Shown: positions 16,886 to 25,997, counted from the stretch's first letter. The stretch is DNA of 64,000 nt from Cyanobacteria bacterium OH_PDB_230 (GCA_023421795.1 JAEZSO010000001.1:186001-250000); one strand, 5' to 3'. The notes: a model not told the origin generated them from the sequence alone. Translations and numbers: made by a program.

Positions 16886-17375
16886 CATATTTATTGAGAA
16901 TATTTATCCCGATTTTAAAATAAACGAAGTTGAAGTATTGGATAATCTGAAAAAAATTACTTCATACTTTCTTGGGAAACAAGAAATCATGAATAATTCC
17001 TGTTTCATAGGTTATAAGTTCGAGACTTTGTGTTTTGATGTTGTGCTTTGCGATAACCATAAAATACACGAAATTAACAAGGATTATCGCCACAAAGACA
17101 GGCCTACAGATGTTATAAGTTTTGCGATATTTGCGGATTCTCCTGAGGAAGAGCGTTTCATATTCGATGAAGAGATAAACCTGGGCGAGATTATTGTATC
17201 GCTTGACAAAGTCAAAGAACAGTCTGAAGAGCATAATCAGTCGTTTGAAGAAGAACTTTATTTTTTGCTTTCACATGGGGTTTTGCACCTTTTTGGTTTT
17301 GACCATTTAACAGATGAGGATTATAATTTTATGGTGAAGGCTCAAAATGAAGTTAAGGCGGTATTAGGTGTCTAA
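16872..17375 (+). CDS. ybeY: Endoribonuclease YbeY (rRNA maturation)
   Basis: This 167-residue protein carries the zinc motif LLSHGVLHLFGFDHLTDEDY (H-x3-H-x5-H) near the C-terminus and NKDYRHKDRPTDVISFA in the middle. YbeY processes rRNA ends and serves ribosome quality control. The open frame extends 22 codons upstream into pgpH, but the ATG at 16872 gives the family's usual N-terminus, overlapping the pgpH stop by 14 bp. It overlaps dgkA by 8 bp. Confidence 0.92.
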   Translation: MKTLNIFIENIYPDFKINEVEVLDNLKKITSYFLGKQEIMNNSCFIGYKFETLCFDVVLCDNHKIHEINKDYRHKDRPTDVISFAIFADSPEEERFIFDEEINLGEIIVSLDKVKEQSEEHNQSFEEELYFLLSHGVLHLFGFDHLTDEDYNFMVKAQNEVKAVLGV

Positions 17376-17760
17376 GTTCACATCAGAAAGTTTTAAAAAA
17401 AGTTTAGCTTATGCAACAAAAGGTATAAGAATCGCGTATAAATCTCAAAGAAATTTCAGGATGCAGATTTTTATAGGCTCTTTCGCTCTTGTGTTGGCTA
17501 TAGGCCTTAAATTTTCGATGGTGGAATTTTGCCTTTTGTTTTTTGTAATAGCTATGGTTCTTATCTGTGAACTTATAAATTCAGTGATAGAATTCGTTCT
17601 TGATGCCACATACAGAAATAAATATTCAAAACTTGTTGAAATGGCAAAAGATATGTCCGCAGGAGCCGTTTTAATAGCTACTCTTTTAAGTATTATTATC
17701 GGGTGCCTTTTGTTTATAGGCAAAATCTATGAAATCACAGCCTGGAGGTTTCTCGCATGA
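17368..17760 (+). CDS. dgkA: Diacylglycerol/undecaprenol kinase DgkA
   Basis: This 130-residue protein has three membrane helices and the family signature CELINSVIEFVLDA near residue 70, with the acidic residue that binds Mg-ATP. The N-terminal amphipathic FAYATKG-like stretch (SLAYATKGIRIAYKSQRNFRMQ) is typical. It phosphorylates undecaprenol or diacylglycerol for lipid-carrier recycling. It starts with GTG, with AAGGCGG just upstream, overlaps ybeY by 8 bp and overlaps acpS by the ATGA arrangement. Confidence 0.9.
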   Translation: MSKFTSESFKKSLAYATKGIRIAYKSQRNFRMQIFIGSFALVLAIGLKFSMVEFCLLFFVIAMVLICELINSVIEFVLDATYRNKYSKLVEMAKDMSAGAVLIATLLSIIIGCLLFIGKIYEITAWRFLA

Positions 17761-18131
17761 ATATAGAATCACTGGGTGTTGGCATTGATATAGAAGATAT
17801 AGCGCGCTTTGAGAAGTATTCCAAAGATAGAGAAAACTCTTTTCTTAAAAAAGTCTATACTCCCACCGAAATTGAGTATTGTTTTAAAAGCAAAAGCCCT
17901 GCTAAACATTTAGCTGCAAGATTTTGTGCAAAAGAAGCAGTATATAAGGCTTTTTGTTCTCTGGGTGTTTTCGGATTGGGTTTTCAAGATGTTGAAATAG
18001 TTAACGATTCAAGCAGGGTGCCGTCGGTTAAATTTCTTACGGAAAGGCTCAAAGACTACTCTTGTAAAATAAGCCTCTCTCACAGTAAAGACAAGGCAGC
18101 GGCAAGTGTAATTGTTGTAAAGAACTCATAG
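17757..18131 (+). CDS. acpS: Holo-[acyl-carrier-protein] synthase AcpS
   Basis: This 124-residue protein begins ESLGVGIDIEDIARFEKY and continues with AARFCAKEAVYKAF, the Mg and CoA binding motifs (D and KEA). SLSHSKDKAAASVIV closes the protein. It transfers 4'-phosphopantetheine from CoA to apo-ACP. It overlaps dgkA by 4 bp and is the last gene of the pgpH operon. Confidence 0.93.
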   Translation: MNIESLGVGIDIEDIARFEKYSKDRENSFLKKVYTPTEIEYCFKSKSPAKHLAARFCAKEAVYKAFCSLGVFGLGFQDVEIVNDSSRVPSVKFLTERLKDYSCKISLSHSKDKAAASVIVVKNS

Positions 18132-18371
18132 TATACAGAAGTTTTTTTATTTAAACATTCTGGCTCACCTCGAAATTACTATTTAAAACTCTTTTTATTA
18201 TCTAGGTTTTGTGCGGCTTCGTGATTACATTTTCTACGGCATATACTCCGCCATAGCTTATTAAGAAAAGAAGCACTCACTATTTACTTATTTAGAATTT
18301 ATTTATACGATATTGGTTTTCTCGTGAGGACATTTTCTTTAGCTCGCCCTAGCTCGCTAAGAAAAGAAGTC

Positions 18372-18396
18372 AAAAAAAAGACCGATAGAATCGGTC
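18372..18396 (-). terminator. Orphan minus-strand intrinsic terminator
   Basis: GACCGAT-TCT-ATCGGTC followed by eight T, read on the minus strand, is a textbook intrinsic terminator. No minus-strand gene lies upstream of it for more than 2.8 kb; the neighbours on that side are plus-strand genes. It may end a small RNA. Confidence 0.7.
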
Positions 18397-18464
18397 GGTT
18401 GAAAACAGTTTACGAGTGAGAGTGGAATATGTATAGATTAATATTACAAAATGAAACCCTGTTT
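18374..18464 (-). ncRNA. Candidate small RNA ending at the orphan terminator
   Basis: On the minus strand a GATAAT -10-like hexamer (about 18475-18470) is followed by GAAAC-AGG-GTTTC, a 5' hairpin, then about 60 nt of unstructured sequence and the 18372-18396 terminator. This would be an RNA of roughly 90 nt. The -35 is weak. Supported only by this architecture. Confidence 0.3.
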
Positions 18465-18544
18465 CGTATATTATCCACTTGTATAAATATTTTTATTTAT
18501 TAGGATTAGTTATATACAATTTATTAATTTGGAATCTAATTGTT

Positions 18545-20731
18545 ATGATTTTATTTATTATATCTTTAATACTTATTTGTATATCTTCTTACTTTATAGC
18601 TTCAATCTTCGCCGAAAAAACCTCTAAAACCCTTAGTAGGCAGGTGCTTGGTTTTTTGTATTTTTTACTTTCTGCTTTTTCACAAATAATTTTATCTTTC
18701 GAGATTTTATCTTTATTTAGCCTGATAAACCCAAATAGCTTCATTTTACTTAACTTAATATTTTTTACAATTAGTTTCTGTTTTTGGCTTAAAAACGGAA
18801 AACCGCTGTACAGACCGACTTTCAGAAACGAGATAGAAAAGATAAAAAAGGCATTACTTAAAGACAAGTCCTTGATTATACTTGCTCTTTCATTCCTGTT
18901 TTTTATTGTAATCACTCTGATTATTGGTGTGTTTGTATCTGCAAATTCTTATGATGCTTTGGTATACCATATAGCCAGGGTTCCATTCTGGCTTTCTAAC
19001 GGTAATTTAAACCATTTTGATTATCCTGACTTGAGAATGAATGTTATGCCGATAAACTCAGAGCTTTTATATGCTTGGGTGCTTTTGTTTTTCAAAAAGG
19101 ATTGGTTTGTAGGTTGTTTTTCTTTTGTGAGCTATTTGGCATCTGTTCTTGTATTGTATAATTTCTTGGGGGAACTCAAATTTTCTACAAGAAAAAAGCT
19201 CTGGACAGTTTTTATGTTTTCTTCAATGGCTTCAATTTTGGCTGAAGCATCGGGCACAGAAACGGAAATCATTATAGGAGCTCTTGCTTTTACCAGCTTA
19301 TATATGTGGTGTTTGGCCGTTAGAAACGAATCAAAAATTTTGATATATTTTTCTGCTCTTTCTTATGCTCTTGCAATAGGCACGAAAACGCCTTCTATAA
19401 TTTCTTTTGTCCCCTGCTTAATATTTATGGCAATGATAGCTTGGACCTATAAAAAGAACCAAATCGTAAAGCCGTTTTTATACTTTTTCAGCTTTTTGAT
19501 TATAAATTTTATAATTTTCTCTTCATTCAATTATGTATTAAATTTCATAACTTATGCAAACCCTGTCGGATCAAGAAGCGCTATAGAAATACACGCTTTT
19601 TACGGTGGGTTCAAAGCATTTTTTGCTAATTTGGTAAGATATTTCTTTTTGATGATTGATTTTTCAGGCTTTAATTATGCCGATAAGCTCGGTCCTTATG
19701 TAATTGCTTTGCAGAACAAGATTTTCGCATTTTTACATATTCCGAAAGACTGGGGGGTTTTGATTCCTGCAGGCGATAAAGTCAACAATTCTCTCTTGGA
19801 TCCTCTGATGGGCCCGGGATTGCTTGGTTTTCTTGTGTTTTTGCCTTGCGTTTTTTATTCTCTGCTTTCCTTGTTCAAAATAAAACAGGGAAATGACTTC
19901 GTTAAGCACAAAAAAATGACCTTTATGATTTGCTGTGCAGGATTGTTCATTCTGAATGTGATTGTACTTTCTTGCTCTCTTGGGTTTATGGTTTTTAGCG
20001 TAAGATTTTTAACCTATTTTATAATTATTTCGTCGCCGGTGCTGGTTCTTTCTTATATAAGAAGCAACAAAAACATATTTAAATGGCTGTTAATTTTTTA
20101 TTCTTTTTCTTATATGGTTGTAATTTCATCTCACCTTAGCGCGAGACCGTTTTTCAAACTTGCTAAAATTTACACAATGGAGAAGAGTTTAGATACTTTT
20201 AGAGAAAGGCTTACCTGTTCTGATACTTTTGGTTATACAAACGATATGCCTGTTTGCCTTTTAAAAAGAGAATTAGAAAGGTATAACAAGCCGAAAAACA
20301 TCGCCGTTTTTATTGACCCTAATTTCAGGGCATATCCTTTAAAAATGAAGGAAAAAGACGGATGGAAAGTCGATTTCTTGCTTCTTGAAAACCTTAATCC
20401 CGATGATTTGGATAAATATAACTACATAGTGACAAATTATGTATTTCAAGATAGTGAGCTTGTTAAACATCCGGAAAGAACGCAAGATTACATTCTGACA
20501 AAAGATTATCTTAAATTCTTGAAAAAGCGCCCCGTTAACTGTTTCTACCTTGATCAATACAACGTTTTGATTGAAAAAGGAAGCAAATCAAAACCTATAG
20601 TTTCCCTGTGTTATATTCCTACTGAGCTTTTCAAGGCCAAGGGCTTCAGAGAAATTATAAGAATAAAAGTTCACGGAAAAGACCAAACTCCTCAGGGTTA
20701 CAAAGATATAATCGTGTATGAAAGAATGTGA
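18545..20731 (+). CDS. Multi-pass membrane glycosyltransferase (GT-C/ArnT-like)
   Basis: This protein of about 728 residues has some eleven membrane helices and a soluble C-terminal domain of about 190 residues. An early extracytoplasmic loop contains SANSYDALVYHIARVPFWL, resembling the acidic loop of polyprenyl-phosphate-sugar glycosyltransferases of the PMT/ArnT group. A role adding a sugar to LPS or another glycan from a lipid-linked donor is inferred. The frame is open back to 18479 (a TTG), but neither start has a good ribosome site. A 24-codon frame with a weak ribosome site starts at 18429 and ends just inside, so a leader peptide or an N-terminal frameshift is possible. Confidence 0.65.
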   Translation: MILFIISLILICISSYFIASIFAEKTSKTLSRQVLGFLYFLLSAFSQIILSFEILSLFSLINPNSFILLNLIFFTISFCFWLKNGKPLYRPTFRNEIEKIKKALLKDKSLIILALSFLFFIVITLIIGVFVSANSYDALVYHIARVPFWLSNGNLNHFDYPDLRMNVMPINSELLYAWVLLFFKKDWFVGCFSFVSYLASVLVLYNFLGELKFSTRKKLWTVFMFSSMASILAEASGTETEIIIGALAFTSLYMWCLAVRNESKILIYFSALSYALAIGTKTPSIISFVPCLIFMAMIAWTYKKNQIVKPFLYFFSFLIINFIIFSSFNYVLNFITYANPVGSRSAIEIHAFYGGFKAFFANLVRYFFLMIDFSGFNYADKLGPYVIALQNKIFAFLHIPKDWGVLIPAGDKVNNSLLDPLMGPGLLGFLVFLPCVFYSLLSLFKIKQGNDFVKHKKMTFMICCAGLFILNVIVLSCSLGFMVFSVRFLTYFIIISSPVLVLSYIRSNKNIFKWLLIFYSFSYMVVISSHLSARPFFKLAKIYTMEKSLDTFRERLTCSDTFGYTNDMPVCLLKRELERYNKPKNIAVFIDPNFRAYPLKMKEKDGWKVDFLLLENLNPDDLDKYNYIVTNYVFQDSELVKHPERTQDYILTKDYLKFLKKRPVNCFYLDQYNVLIEKGSKSKPIVSLCYIPTELFKAKGFREIIRIKVHGKDQTPQGYKDIIVYERM

Positions 20732-20790
20732 GTTTCTTTTTGGAGTAAATGAAGAAGAACCTTTTCGCCTCTGTACGTGATATTTGATTG

Positions 20791-20799
20791 TGGTATAAT
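20791..20799 (+). promoter_or_regulatory. Extended -10 promoter of smpB
   Basis: TGGTATAAT (TGn plus TATAAT) is followed by exactly 6 nt and the smpB ATG. No Shine-Dalgarno lies between, predicting a leaderless transcript. Confidence 0.55.
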
Positions 20800-20805
20800 T
20801 CGCAT

Positions 20806-21255
20806 ATGTCTAAAAAAACTATATCCGTTAACAGAAAAGCATTTCATGAGTATCATATCTTCGACAAATTTACAGCAGGTATGGTGCTGACCGGTACTGA
20901 AATAAAATCCATTAGAAAAGGTGCTATAAATTTAAAAGACAGTTTTGCCAAAATCGAGGATTCTCAGGTCTTTTTGTATAATTGTCACATAAGCCCTTAT
21001 GAACAGGGAAACAGGTACAACGTTAATCCTGAAAGGGTTAGAAAGCTCCTTTTAAATAAAAAAGAGATAGAAAAAATGCTCGGTAAAATAAAAAAAGAAG
21101 GTTATACCATAGTTCCTACAGAAATTTTTATCCAAGACGGCTGGGCAAAACTAGAGATAGCTCTTGCAAAAGGTAAAAAACTTCACGACAAACGAGATGA
21201 TATCGCAAAAAAAGACCAAAACAGAGATATCCAAAGAGCCTTAAAATCGCATTAA
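20806..21255 (+). CDS. smpB: SsrA-binding protein SmpB
   Basis: This 149-residue protein has the full SmpB pattern: NRKAFHEYHIFDKFTAGMVL, GTEIKSIRKGAINLKDSFA, NCHISPYEQGNRYN, and the C-terminal KKLHDKRDDIAKKDQNRDI tail that enters the ribosomal decoding site. With tmRNA it rescues stalled ribosomes. The frame opens at 20788, but that would place the start inside the -10 hexamer, so the ATG at 20806 is the start. Its 3' end overlaps the convergent gene by 15 bp. Confidence 0.95.
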   Translation: MSKKTISVNRKAFHEYHIFDKFTAGMVLTGTEIKSIRKGAINLKDSFAKIEDSQVFLYNCHISPYEQGNRYNVNPERVRKLLLNKKEIEKMLGKIKKEGYTIVPTEIFIQDGWAKLEIALAKGKKLHDKRDDIAKKDQNRDIQRALKSH

Positions 21256-22002
21256 TATAAGTTCAAGTACGAGAGCGTATATCAAGCTAACTATTAATGG
21301 TACACTTACAAGTGGATACATTAATTTTGTTTTTGGTTTATACAAGCCAGGTGTTTGACCTGTTAATTCGTAATTATATACTATCTCTTGTAAATCTGCG
21401 CCATCTACACCATAGTCTTGTGAGAATCTTATCGGGACTATGCCTTTTAAGTTTTTATAGATTGACAAAAAACCTTCCCAAGAGGATATTTCGCTTGTTA
21501 TCACATAGCCGTTGTTTAATATGATTCTTAATTTTAGTAATGACCAAAAATGCATATCCCCTTTTTGTCCAAAATCAGTATCTAGTGTTATTTCCTTTAT
21601 ATCACTGAAATTTAGGACCTGATAAATTGCGGTATTTGTAAATGAAACAAATCTTATGGACAACTCCTGGAATTTTCTGTTTATTGTCATATAACGGACA
21701 TATTCTTTGCTTAATTTACGGTGCAAGATAACGCCTAGAGATAATAACACTAGTAGTCCCATCGCGATATAATGGACAGATAATTCAAAAATTATTGGCA
21801 GAGGCTCACCGGCAAAGGTAAACGCTGAATGAGAGTGTCTGCTGAAACTGCTAATAGCATATTCGCTTGTAAGCAATATGGGTAATAACGCCGATAAAAT
21901 CGCTTGTTTTATAAGATATTTTGGATTTTTTCCAATCTCTATCGTGACGTTGTCTTCTAAATCGTCTTCTCCAATGACCGGAATGTCTTCAATTTGATCC
22001 AT
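21241..22002 (-). CDS. Unknown membrane protein with PH-like domain
   Basis: This 253-residue protein has an acidic N-terminus, membrane helices near residues 34-50, 80-100 and at the extreme C-terminus, and a central region RYMTINRKFQELSIRFVSFT followed by IYQVLNFSDIKEITLDT. That stretch resembles the bacterial PH-like domain found in small membrane proteins. The function is unknown. GGAGG lies 8 nt before the ATG at 22002, which fixes the start over the in-frame TTG at 22017. It lies directly downstream of dnaX (43 bp) and could be co-transcribed. Confidence 0.6.
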   Translation of the reverse strand: MDQIEDIPVIGEDDLEDNVTIEIGKNPKYLIKQAILSALLPILLTSEYAISSFSRHSHSAFTFAGEPLPIIFELSVHYIAMGLLVLLSLGVILHRKLSKEYVRYMTINRKFQELSIRFVSFTNTAIYQVLNFSDIKEITLDTDFGQKGDMHFWSLLKLRIILNNGYVITSEISSWEGFLSIYKNLKGIVPIRFSQDYGVDGADLQEIVYNYELTGQTPGLYKPKTKLMYPLVSVPLIVSLIYALVLELILMRF

Positions 22003-22045
22003 ATATATTGCCTCCAATTTTATTTTTATAATTTATGGAGCAGTT

Positions 22046-23872
22046 TTAATCGATGTATTTTCCATCAAACAGCTGCATTATCATTTTGGCTTGGTCTGAG
22101 TCATTGATTTTGAGAGTTTTTTCTTCTGGCTTTTTTAGAAGCTCCGAGTAATATTCATCTTCTTCTACTTGAGTATTTTGTTGTGGTTTAGGGGCTATTT
22201 CAGGTTTTTTTTTAGCAGTAGCTGTTGGTGCTGCTTGAATTTCTGCTTCATCAATTAAGTTAACCTGGATGTTTATATCTTTCACGCAAAAGTATGATAT
22301 GGCTGCATTTTTAAGAGGCAATTTCTTTGTATCTTCTTTTGCCTGTTTTACAAAAATCTCTTTTGCAAAAGCTATTACAATCTTTTCTCGGGTAAGTTCT
22401 ATCGGCTTAGCTAAGCTTAAATAAAATGCTCTTGACGGCATGCTTTCGATGTTTTGTATAAGAGAATGCCATATTGCAGATAAGTCGCTGTTTGGGGCAT
22501 CTGAGAGAATCTGAGTTTCTTGTTTAACTTCTTGAATTGGTTCTGTTTTGGCAGGTTCTTCGATTTTGTTATCGATCTTGTGCGCTATAGGTTTTATTGG
22601 TTCTTTTTCAACTGAGTGGATAGGCTGAGTTACTTTTGTTTCGGTTTTCGGCGCAATTACAGGCGCTTTAGGCTGGTAAGAAGCCGCCGTTTGAGAAATT
22701 GTACCCGAGCTTAGTTGAGATTCTAAAATATCTACTCTTTTCGCCAAATCCGTAAGTTTAGGGATGCTTTGGGTATTTGAAATATCAATGATACAAAGTT
22801 CAAGCCAAAGATACTTATTTGTTGTTTCTTTTATTTGGGTTGCGTAGTATGAAAGTTTATCTATAAGTGCAATTATTTGTTCTGTTTCAAAATTATCCGC
22901 CTGCGGTTTTATTTTCTCAAGATAACTCTCATTTAATTGTGTCATATTTAAGATTAATTCTTTGTCAGAGCAGTTTTTAAGTACAAGTATATCTCTTAAA
23001 TACTGGATGAGGTTGTTTATTATCTGTATAGGTTCATTACCTTTGTTGTAAATCTTATCGATAATCATTATGGATTTGTCAGTGTCAGATTCAATTACGC
23101 ACTGAGCTATTTCAAAAAGCATATCGTATGAAATTTTGCCTAAAAGTTCATTGATATCATCTACATCAATCTGTTTTGATTGGCCGAGAACGCTTATCTG
23201 ATCTAACAATGCAAGAGCGTCTCTCATCCCGCCTGCTGAATTTTTCGCAATCGAATAAAGAGCTTCTTTTGAGATATTTATATCTTCTTCTTTTGAAATG
23301 AATTCAAGCCTTTTGACGATATCTTCGGTTGTGATTCTTCTGAAATCAAATCTTTGACATCTTGAAATGATTGTCTCAAGGACCTTATGAGGTTCTGTTG
23401 TCGCTAGGATAAAGATAACATTTTCAGGAGGTTCTTCCAGTGTCTTTAAAAGAGCGTTAAATGCGTGATTTGAAAGCATATGGACTTCATCTATCACGTA
23501 TATTTTGTATCTGCCGTTTACAGGAACATATTGTATTTTTTCTAAAATTGCCTGAGTGTCCTCTACAGAACGGTTGCTGGCAGCATCTATTTCTATTACG
23601 TCCACTGGGACTGAATTAATTATATCCAGGCAGCTGGGGCAGGTTCCGCAGGGTTTAAGAGTCGGCCCTTCCTTGCAGTTTAAAGATTTAGCCAAAATCC
23701 TTGCTGATGAAGTTTTTCCTGTCCCTCTAGGGCCACAAAGCAAATAGGCATGAGCGATTCTGTTAAGGTTAATCGCATTACTTAAAGCCTTAACTATATT
23801 TTCTTGGCCAATAAGATCATAAAAGTTCTGCGGTCTATATTTTCTGTATAGAGGAATGTATTTATTTGTCAA
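22046..23872 (-). CDS. dnaX: DNA polymerase III subunit gamma/tau
   Basis: This 608-residue clamp-loader ATPase has Walker A GPRGTGKTSSA near residue 48, the zinc knuckle CKEGPTLKPCGTCPSCLDI, Walker B VIDEVHMLS and the sensor region FILATTEPHKV. Residues 1-370 match domains I-III, followed by a Pro/Lys/Glu-rich linker and a tau-type C-terminus. The start is TTG at 23872 with GGAG 7 nt upstream. A run of nine A (22205-22213, codons 554-556, three Lys) precedes stops in both other frames, so slippage would truncate the last 50 or so residues. Confidence 0.93.
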   Translation of the reverse strand: MTNKYIPLYRKYRPQNFYDLIGQENIVKALSNAINLNRIAHAYLLCGPRGTGKTSSARILAKSLNCKEGPTLKPCGTCPSCLDIINSVPVDVIEIDAASNRSVEDTQAILEKIQYVPVNGRYKIYVIDEVHMLSNHAFNALLKTLEEPPENVIFILATTEPHKVLETIISRCQRFDFRRITTEDIVKRLEFISKEEDINISKEALYSIAKNSAGGMRDALALLDQISVLGQSKQIDVDDINELLGKISYDMLFEIAQCVIESDTDKSIMIIDKIYNKGNEPIQIINNLIQYLRDILVLKNCSDKELILNMTQLNESYLEKIKPQADNFETEQIIALIDKLSYYATQIKETTNKYLWLELCIIDISNTQSIPKLTDLAKRVDILESQLSSGTISQTAASYQPKAPVIAPKTETKVTQPIHSVEKEPIKPIAHKIDNKIEEPAKTEPIQEVKQETQILSDAPNSDLSAIWHSLIQNIESMPSRAFYLSLAKPIELTREKIVIAFAKEIFVKQAKEDTKKLPLKNAAISYFCVKDINIQVNLIDEAEIQAAPTATAKKKPEIAPKPQQNTQVEEDEYYSELLKKPEEKTLKINDSDQAKMIMQLFDGKYID

Positions 23873-24029
23873 TTATTTGCTCCACTCACAAAGGATTTTA
23901 ATTTAAGGTCGTATTATGCCGATGGTTCTTCTCTTTCGCCATAATAGTTCGCTTTTTCATGATGTTACTAGCGAAAATCACTCGAACATAATATAATTAT
24001 ATACGAATTTATTATTTAAAAGAGCATTT

Positions 24030-24950
24030 ATGAACTTAATTAAACCTAAGAAATTAAAAACAGGTGATACAATAGGTCTTCTTTCCGTTTCGGGGGATAT
24101 CAGAGAGCCGGAAAGAATAGAAAAAGCAAAGAAATATTTTGAAAATAAAGGTTTTAACACCGTAGTTTCGGATACGACCTATAAACAAAACAGGTATCTT
24201 GCGGGCACGGACGAAGAGAGGCTGAATGCGCTGCATGGGTTCTTCTTAGACAAAAATATAAAGGCTATCGTATGCACCAGAGGCGGTTATGGAGTTATAA
24301 GGATTCTGGATTCCATAGATTATGATGTCATAGCTCAAAACCCAAAGATTTTAGTCGGTTATTCTGATATAACAGCTCTTTTGGCTATGGTATATAAAAA
24401 AACGGGTCTTGTTACGTTCCACGGGGCAATGGCTAACGGCGATTTTGGAGAAGACAAAATAAGTGAATGTACCGAAAAAAGTTTCTTTGAAACGCTTCAA
24501 AATTATAAAAAAGGCTTTGAGATAAAATCAGAAGGAAACTTTAAAAGTTATTTTAAAGGAAAAGCGCAGGGGATATTGTGGGGAGGGAACCTGGCTACTC
24601 TCTCATCATTGGCGGGGCAGGATTTTGTGCCTGATGAAAAATTCATTTTGTTTTTAGAAGATATAAATGAACCCGCTTATAAAATAGATAGAATGCTCAC
24701 TCAGCTTTTAAATTTATCTAAATTCAAGGAAAATCTCGCAGGGATGGCTCTTGGCAAATTCACCAATGTCGATAGAAAAGATTATCTGGAGGGATTTTTA
24801 AAAGAGTTTTCGAGTCAGTTACAAATACCTGTTTGTAACGGATTTTTGATTTCACATGAAAAAGATAAATTAACATTGCCGGTGGGCGCTCAGGTTGAAT
24901 TTGATGCTGATAATGCCTGTATAAAAGCGTTAGAGGATATTTTTGCATAA
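24030..24950 (+). CDS. LD-carboxypeptidase (peptidase S66, LdcA/MccF family)
   Basis: This 306-residue protein has GYSDITALL with the nucleophile Ser112, WGGNLATLSSLAG, LFLEDINEPAYKIDRML with the catalytic Glu, and SHEKDKLTLPVGA with the catalytic His. LdcA trims the terminal D-Ala from murein tetrapeptides during cell-wall recycling; MccF relatives cleave microcin C. The context does not separate the two, but recycling is more usual. The gene is alone, with AT-rich -10-like sequence about 40 bp upstream. Confidence 0.88.
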   Translation: MNLIKPKKLKTGDTIGLLSVSGDIREPERIEKAKKYFENKGFNTVVSDTTYKQNRYLAGTDEERLNALHGFFLDKNIKAIVCTRGGYGVIRILDSIDYDVIAQNPKILVGYSDITALLAMVYKKTGLVTFHGAMANGDFGEDKISECTEKSFFETLQNYKKGFEIKSEGNFKSYFKGKAQGILWGGNLATLSSLAGQDFVPDEKFILFLEDINEPAYKIDRMLTQLLNLSKFKENLAGMALGKFTNVDRKDYLEGFLKEFSSQLQIPVCNGFLISHEKDKLTLPVGAQVEFDADNACIKALEDIFA

Positions 24951-25019
24951 TAGACTTATTCTTTATGCCGTCAAATATAAGACAAAAGTGGAGCTTTATT
25001 TTGCTCAAAATGGAGTATA

Positions 25020-25997
25020 ATGAATCCTATGCAAGAACTCGTAGATGTAAAAAAATTAAATAAGTATTTCCCCGTTAACAAGGGTTTTATGGGTAAAGCG
25101 GAAGGCTGTGTTTACGCTTTAAATAATGTGGATTTACAGATTTACAAAAACGAGATTCTGGGTCTTGTGGGAGAATCGGGCTGCGGGAAATCTACTCTCG
25201 GCAAATGCATTCTGAAATTGATTGAGCCTACTTGCGGCAAAGTCTGCTACAAAGGGCAGAATGTGCTTTGCAAGAAAGGAAAGGAGCTGAAAGAATTCAG
25301 AAAAAGCGCACAGCTTATCTTTCAAAATCCATATGCAAGCCTTGATCCTAAAATGACAATCTTTGAAACCTTGGAAGAGCCCCTTATCATCCACGGGATA
25401 AAAAATAAAAATGAGATAAATCAAAAAATCAATAAAATAGCAGAGCTCGTAGGTATTGAAAAATCAGCTCTCAACAGATATCCACATGAATTTTCCGGAG
25501 GGCAACGGCAAAGAATAGCTATCGCAAGAGCTATTATATTAAACCCAGAATTTATTGTGGCGGACGAGCCTGTAAGTGCCTTGGATGTTAGTATTCAAGC
25601 TCAAATAATAAATTTGCTTTTGGAACTGAAAAAAGAATTAAATTTAACGATACTTTTTGTTTCTCACGATTTAAGCATTATTAAATACGTTTCAGACAGG
25701 GTTGCTGTTATGTATCTGGGAGAAATTGTAGAAATCGGAGAAAAATACGAAGTGTTTGATTCTCCAAAGCATCCTTATACAATGGCGCTTTTATCCGCCA
25801 TACCTACAATAAAAAAAGAAGACAGAACTAAAAAAATATTGCTGTCGGGAGATTTGCCTTCTCCTCAAAATCCACCCAGCGGCTGTAAATTTCATACCAG
25901 ATGTCCTTATGTAATGGAGGTGTGCAAAACCGTTCACCCCAAAGAATACTGTATAAGCCAGACACATTATGCAAAATGTCATTTACTTGATGTATAA
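25020..25997 (+). CDS. Oligopeptide/dipeptide ABC transporter ATP-binding protein (OppF/DppF type)
   Basis: This 325-residue ATPase has Walker A GESGCGKSTLGK, Q-loop IFQNPYASLDP, signature FSGGQRQRIAIARA, Walker B FIVADEPVSALD and H-loop FVSHD. The C-terminal cysteine-rich segment SGCKFHTRCPYVMEVC is the oligopeptide-transporter extension that can bind a 4Fe-4S cluster. It energises peptide uptake. No permease or binding protein lies nearby, so it is an orphan here. GGAG is 5 nt before the ATG at 25020. Confidence 0.88.
   Translation: MNPMQELVDVKKLNKYFPVNKGFMGKAEGCVYALNNVDLQIYKNEILGLVGESGCGKSTLGKCILKLIEPTCGKVCYKGQNVLCKKGKELKEFRKSAQLIFQNPYASLDPKMTIFETLEEPLIIHGIKNKNEINQKINKIAELVGIEKSALNRYPHEFSGGQRQRIAIARAIILNPEFIVADEPVSALDVSIQAQIINLLLELKKELNLTILFVSHDLSIIKYVSDRVAVMYLGEIVEIGEKYEVFDSPKHPYTMALLSAIPTIKKEDRTKKILLSGDLPSPQNPPSGCKFHTRCPYVMEVCKTVHPKEYCISQTHYAKCHLLDV

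Larger units (their letters stand above)
18132..18478. other. Intergenic region with degenerate 50-bp repeats
   Basis: No gene is seen in these 347 bp. Two related stretches, 18218-18273 and 18320-18369, share TCGTGA, ACATTTTCT, AGCT and the identical TAAGAAAAGAAG at the end. Each could fold into a long imperfect hairpin through TTTTCTT/AAGAAAA. The same TAAGAAAAGAAG also occurs near 50,982. They are followed by a minus-strand terminator (18372-18396). Confidence 0.45.
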
